DNA of 17,860 bases from JAZDKP01 sp043802925 (GTDB lineage Bacteria; Fibrobacterota; OXYB2-FULL-49-7; JAEUSG01). This document shows, in pieces, positions 14,621 to 17,860 of this stretch (its first letter is position 1; each line of letters starts with the position of its first letter). The stretch covers positions 1-17,860 of the forward strand of contig JAZDKP010000281.1 in assembly GCA_043802925.1 (NCBI GenBank), in the 5' to 3' direction. Under the pieces are notes generated by a model. It saw nothing but the letters and a program-made list of their open reading frames with translations, ran no database searches and had not been told where the DNA came from. The translations under genes were made by a program, and so were the position numbers.

Positions 14621-15664
14621 TTAATACGCCGGCCTTCCCGTAATAAGGAAATCCTCTCCCACCCGCTCAACCGCTGTCCCTGAAAGCCGCAAGGCTTCAC
14701 TGACCTTTTCCGTACGGCAGCCCTTAAGAAAGGGGATGCCGGAAAGGAGTATTTTCGGGGCTAGAAAGAGGGCCACACGGTCCACGCACCGTTCTTTCAG
14801 TAACCCGGTAAAGACCGCATTTCCGCCTTCGACCAGAACACTTTTGATACCCTGGTCCCCAAGCGCCTTCAACACGGAACGCATCCGCATCCGGCCATTC
14901 TTCCGCAAGGGCCGCAGGAGCAGCGTGTTCGCCTGTTGCGCCGTTTGGGCGAGCCGGGACCCTTGCGGGATGGGCGCGCCACCCGAAAGCACGACGCGCA
15001 TGGGATTGCGCCCACGGACCAGGCGGACCGTGAGTTCGGGATTGTCGTGCCGCACTGTGCCCATGCCCACGAGCACCGCGTCGTGCTGCGCGCGCAGGGC
15101 ATGCACGCGTTTGCGCGCCTCGGGACCGGTGATCCACTTGGAGTCGCCCGAATCCGCGGCAATGTGGCCCGAAAGCGTGAGCGCGGCCTTAAGCGTCACA
15201 AAAGGCAGGCCGGTAGTGATATATTTGAAAAAGTCTTCGTTCAGGGCCGCGGCCTCATTTTCAAGCAATCCGAGTTCGATCCGGATACCGGCCCGGCGAA
15301 GCGCGGCCAAGCCCTTTCCCGCCACTTTGGGGTTGGGGTCCCTGACCGCGGCAACGACCCGCGTAACGCCCGCATCAATGATGGCCTTTGTGCAGGGGCC
15401 AGTCCGGCCGGTATGGCAGCAGGGTTCGAGCGTGACATAAAGCGTGGCTCCGCGCGACCGATTTCCCGCCTTCTTCAGCGCCTGCTTTTCAGCATGTTCC
15501 TCTCCCGGGGGCTGGGTGCGCCCTTCCCCTTGATTCTTTCCGTTTTTTACGATGACCGCGCCTACCGCAGGATTATCACCCGTCAAACCCTTGACGGATA
15601 CAGCCAATTCCAGCGCACGCTCCATAAAATGCGTGTCCGAAGGGGTGAAACGAAGCCTTAACAT
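14621..15664 (-). CDS. ribD: Bifunctional riboflavin biosynthesis deaminase/reductase RibD
   Basis: A 347-residue fusion. The N-terminal deaminase domain (1-145) holds the zinc site HAE (H57, catalytic E59) and PCCHTGRTGPC (C82 and C91), and acts on the RibA product. The C-terminal reductase domain (about 150-347) starts PFVTLKAALTLSGHIA, continues WITGPEARKRVHALRAQHDAVLVGMGTVRHDNPELTVR, and ends near VLVEGGNAVFTGLL. The usual SLDGR-type motif reads TLSGH here, an odd pair of changes near the substrate pocket. A promoter at 15682-15710 leaves a leader of only about ten bases before ATG 15664, and no Shine-Dalgarno is visible. ATG 15625 (M14, before MERALELA) is an alternative start that would still keep the domain. 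It is the first gene of the rib-nusB unit. Confidence 0.95.
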   Translation of the reverse strand: MLRLRFTPSDTHFMERALELAVSVKGLTGDNPAVGAVIVKNGKNQGEGRTQPPGEEHAEKQALKKAGNRSRGATLYVTLEPCCHTGRTGPCTKAIIDAGVTRVVAAVRDPNPKVAGKGLAALRRAGIRIELGLLENEAAALNEDFFKYITTGLPFVTLKAALTLSGHIAADSGDSKWITGPEARKRVHALRAQHDAVLVGMGTVRHDNPELTVRLVRGRNPMRVVLSGGAPIPQGSRLAQTAQQANTLLLRPLRKNGRMRMRSVLKALGDQGIKSVLVEGGNAVFTGLLKERCVDRVALFLAPKILLSGIPFLKGCRTEKVSEALRLSGTAVERVGEDFLITGRPAY

Positions 15665-15681
15665 GGGGAAAAAGATACATA

Positions 15682-15710
15682 ATTCTAATATATATAGGCA
15701 AACCGTTCAA
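15682..15710 (-). promoter_or_regulatory. Sigma70-type promoter for the ribD operon
   Basis: On the minus strand TTGAAC (15705-15710) is followed by a 17-base, A/T-rich spacer and TAGAAT (15682-15687), matching TTGACA at four and TATAAT at five positions. Expected transcription begins near 15675, about ten bases before ATG 15664. The gap from the upstream GT4 stop is 81 bases and shows none of the FMN-riboswitch core. The promoter is predicted, not proven. Confidence 0.6.
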
Positions 15711-15745
15711 AGTGTAACCGGCCCTTCGGGGTCGCTCACCCTCGT

Positions 15746-16696
15746 TTACTTTAGAAAGCCGGCAAAATAACGGTCGAACTTTTCGTTTTGGATATTGGAA
15801 TTGAAATCGCGTTCCACGAGCGCGCGATAGGCGCGGGAATCGTAAGAAGGCGAACGGAGAAGCGATACGAATTCGTCCACGGTGTTGAAGACCACCGGGT
15901 GGTTGAGAGGATAGAGCTTGCGGGCGCCGCGCCAATTATGAACGAGTGGCTTGACGCCCATGGCCATGCCCTCAATGACGTTGTTAGGGTTGCCCTCCCA
16001 GGGCGAGGTGGAAAGCACATAGTCCATTCGCGAGAGGAAGGAGGGGATGTCCTTCACGTAATCGTGAAAAATGATGCGATCAACAAGACCCAATTCAGTG
16101 ATCATGTGCCGCAGATAAATTTCGTGGCTCGGCTCGTCGCTGATGCCCGCCACATGGAGCCGGTACTCAGGGTCCGCGTCCACGGCCGCACGCAGACACT
16201 GGAGCAGGAGCGGGAGGCCTTTTTTGTGATTGAGGGTGCCCACAAAGGCGATATCGTGGCCCGGCTTCTTAACGCTAAAGGGGTAATCCGCCGGGTTGAC
16301 GCTGTCGTAAATGACCGTGGTGGGAAGGTTCGTGATCTCCTGCGGCCAGATCTCAAGGGCCAGCTCGCGTATGTGGTCAGCGACAAAAACGCCGCACGCC
16401 ACGTTCTCCCACCGGATGCGTCGGATGTCATCAACAAGTATTTCATAACTCCGGATGTGGGAGACCAGGGTATAGGGCCGCTTTTCCTCGGCAAGCCAAA
16501 GGAGCGAGTAACTGGCCCACTGCGACCACACAAGGTCATAGCCCTTGGCGGCCGTGGCCACCGTTTCGTCATGGTTCTGCGAAACGAGGACATCGACCGT
16601 GTTCTTTTTGCGGAAATGGGCGGCATAGACCGCGTTGAACTTGTTGTCCCACGTATTGACAATCAGTATTTTCGCGCCCTGGATTGTATCGGCCAT
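15746..16696 (-). CDS. Glycosyltransferase family 4-like protein
   Basis: A 316-residue GT-B protein, shorter than typical GT4 enzymes because its N-terminal acceptor domain is small. It starts MADTIQGAKILIVNTWDNKF. The hinge HDIAFVGTLNHKKGLPLLLQCL (147-168) is the donor-binding strand with K159. LSTSPWEGNPNNVIEGMAMGVKPLVHNWRGA (228-258) carries the EX7E pair E234 and E242, and KPLVHxWxGA is shared with the next gene upstream. DYVKDIPSFLSRMDYVL is the usual alpha/beta connection before it. Donor and acceptor are unknown. It follows the TPR-GT4 gene by 18 bases, with only GGA thirteen bases before ATG 16696. The rib promoter begins after its stop, so the two glycosyltransferases are a separate unit. 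The C-terminal helix resembles that of the neighbour, so the pair is probably an old duplication. Confidence 0.8.
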   Translation of the reverse strand: MADTIQGAKILIVNTWDNKFNAVYAAHFRKKNTVDVLVSQNHDETVATAAKGYDLVWSQWASYSLLWLAEEKRPYTLVSHIRSYEILVDDIRRIRWENVACGVFVADHIRELALEIWPQEITNLPTTVIYDSVNPADYPFSVKKPGHDIAFVGTLNHKKGLPLLLQCLRAAVDADPEYRLHVAGISDEPSHEIYLRHMITELGLVDRIIFHDYVKDIPSFLSRMDYVLSTSPWEGNPNNVIEGMAMGVKPLVHNWRGARKLYPLNHPVVFNTVDEFVSLLRSPSYDSRAYRALVERDFNSNIQNEKFDRYFAGFLK

Positions 16697-16714
16697 TCGT
16701 ATTGATTTCCGTTC

Positions 16715-17860
16715 TTAAAGAGATTGCAGAAAGGAATCGATTTGCGCGAATTGTTTACGCGCGTTGAAATGGGTGTCCACGTAATCCCGGTAGGCCTGCG
16801 GGGTGTACTCGCGGCTTTGGGCCATGCGCCCGAAATCGGCGAGGGAGGCGAAGGTCCACTCTTTCGGAAAAAGTTCATCGGCTCCCTTCCAGCGGTGAAC
16901 GAGAGGCTTGACACCGCACGCCATGGCTTCGAGAAGGGCCACCGGGCTTCCTTCGAACAGGGCGGTGGAAAGGCAGAAATTCATGCCCTTGAGAAACGCA
17001 GCGCGGTCGGCCTGCGGCTTGTGCATTTTGAAGGCGGTGTTCAACCCCGCATCTTTGATGACGTTGATGAAATAAGTGACAAAACGCACGTTCTCGAGCA
17101 CGCCCGAAAGATGAAAACGGGAAACCGGGTCCTGCGCCACCGCGCGCGCCATGCACTGCAGCAGGAGGTCGGTGCCGGTGTGGCGGGTAAAGTCCTGCAG
17201 CACGGCAAATTGATTGCCCGGCCCGTTGTTGTACAGGGGATAGCGCGAAACATCGAGCCCGTCGCGGAGGACCTCCATCCGGCAGTGGCCAAGACAGGCC
17301 TGCCACTGCGAAAGCGCCGCGTCGCGGAGATGGGCCGCCGCGAACACGACACCCTTGACATGCTCCCAACGTGTGTTCTCCATCCAGGTGTCCACGACCT
17401 CATCGGCCCCGAGGCGCACGGCCAGGGGCTTGCCCGGCCGGTTCTGCGTGATCCAGATGAAGGGCACGTCCAGCTCCAGCGCATAGACCTGGTCGCACCA
17501 TTCGACCAGCGCGGAAAGCTCGGGCTCGTTCATGGCTTTGGGAAGCCGGATTTCGTATTGCGAAAGAAGGTGCTCGCAATGAAGCCGGTTGAGGGCGTCA
17601 TGGCGGCACGGCAGAAGCGCCAGTTTTTTTCTGGCAACACATGGAGCTGGGACCGGAAGCGCCTTTAAATTATCAACGGCTTCGGAGTAGGACGGGTCGA
17701 GGGCAACGCTCTGGTTGAAGAACGCGCGGGCCCGCTCATATTCCTTGCGCTGAAAGGCCACGACACCGAGGTTGTTGAGCGCGACCTTGTGCTGCGGGTC
17801 CCCGGGCGGCACGGCAAGGAAAAAGCGCTCGGCATTTGGGAGATCGCCCGAAGCAAAGCA
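16715..17860 (-). CDS. TPR-GT4 fusion glycosyltransferase, 5' end outside the window
   Basis: The frame is open to the window edge, giving 381 visible residues; the start lies beyond 17860. The first 70 residues are TPR-like: ASGDLPNAERFFLAVPPGDP, then ALNNLGVVAFQRKEYERARAFFNQSVALDPSYSEAV, close to the 34-residue TPR consensus. The rest is a GT-B fold. The donor domain has an unusual phosphate loop region NQFAVLQDFTRHTGTDLLLQ in place of the usual VGR...KG, then FEGSPVALLEAMACGVKPLVHRWKGA with EX7E at visible residues 303 and 311. TPR-GT fusions are known in protein glycosylation, where the repeats bind the acceptor, so a protein target is possible but not shown. It is cotranscribed with, and paralogous in its C-terminal half to, the next gene. 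Confidence 0.78.
   Translation of the reverse strand, partial: CFASGDLPNAERFFLAVPPGDPQHKVALNNLGVVAFQRKEYERARAFFNQSVALDPSYSEAVDNLKALPVPAPCVARKKLALLPCRHDALNRLHCEHLLSQYEIRLPKAMNEPELSALVEWCDQVYALELDVPFIWITQNRPGKPLAVRLGADEVVDTWMENTRWEHVKGVVFAAAHLRDAALSQWQACLGHCRMEVLRDGLDVSRYPLYNNGPGNQFAVLQDFTRHTGTDLLLQCMARAVAQDPVSRFHLSGVLENVRFVTYFINVIKDAGLNTAFKMHKPQADRAAFLKGMNFCLSTALFEGSPVALLEAMACGVKPLVHRWKGADELFPKEWTFASLADFGRMAQSREYTPQAYRDYVDTHFNARKQFAQIDSFLQSL

Noticed and set aside
15715..15745. Terminator after the GT4 gene at 15746
   Set aside because: Short stems can be drawn (GGGT-GAGCG-ACCC, or CCC-GAA-GGG), but there is no T-run after them and both are only three or four pairs.
15665..15745. FMN riboswitch
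   Set aside because: None of the conserved core is present, and the predicted promoter leaves a leader of about ten bases.
1..17860. CRISPR array, tRNA, rRNA or transposase
   Set aside because: No regularly spaced repeats, no cloverleaf-like or rRNA-like segments and no transposase or integrase motifs were seen.

Overview
The window is a dense stretch of bacterial chromosome: 17 protein genes, two of them cut by the window edges, and no gap longer than about 125 bases. No rRNA, tRNA, transposase, integrase or CRISPR array was recognised. A GT9 (heptosyltransferase-like) gene suggests a Gram-negative envelope. The DUF2723 membrane protein with a C-terminal TPR-like tail is a type common in the Bacteroidota/Fibrobacterota/Gemmatimonadota sphere. 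That is only a hint, and I do not assign a species.

Left region (1-5127) is A+T-richer, roughly 37-45 % G+C by eye. It holds five glycosyltransferase genes in alternating orientation: a partial GT9 (-), a GT2 rhamnosyltransferase-like gene (+), two tandem paralogous GT4 genes (-) and another GT4 (+). Start codons face each other across short gaps, and stop codons face each other with 1 or 6 bases between them. It looks like a surface-polysaccharide (O-antigen, LPS or EPS) cluster. The first divergent gap carries a striking A/T-rich inverted repeat.

Right region (5134-17860) is G+C-richer, roughly 55-65 %, and every gene is on the minus strand. In transcription order: a TPR-GT4 glycosyltransferase (5' end outside the window), a second related GT4, then ribD-ribE-ribBA-ribH-nusB (a complete riboflavin operon plus the transcription antitermination factor), a large DUF2723 membrane protein with a TPR-like tail, a YfhO-family membrane protein, a small A+T-richer DUF4160-DUF2442 pair, and a dolichyl-phosphate-glucose-synthase-like GT2. 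A good sigma70-type promoter lies directly before ribD and leaves almost no leader, so there is no room for an FMN riboswitch.

Working model (inference): the ALG5-like GT2 makes a polyprenyl-phosphate sugar. The two polytopic proteins (YfhO and DUF2723, both GT-C-like) use such a donor outside the cytoplasmic membrane to modify a glycan or protein. The GT9/GT2/GT4 enzymes build the cytoplasmic glycan. The riboflavin genes are a housekeeping module inside this envelope-glycan neighbourhood. The DUF4160-DUF2442 pair looks like a later insertion, resembling a toxin-antitoxin pair in size and layout only.
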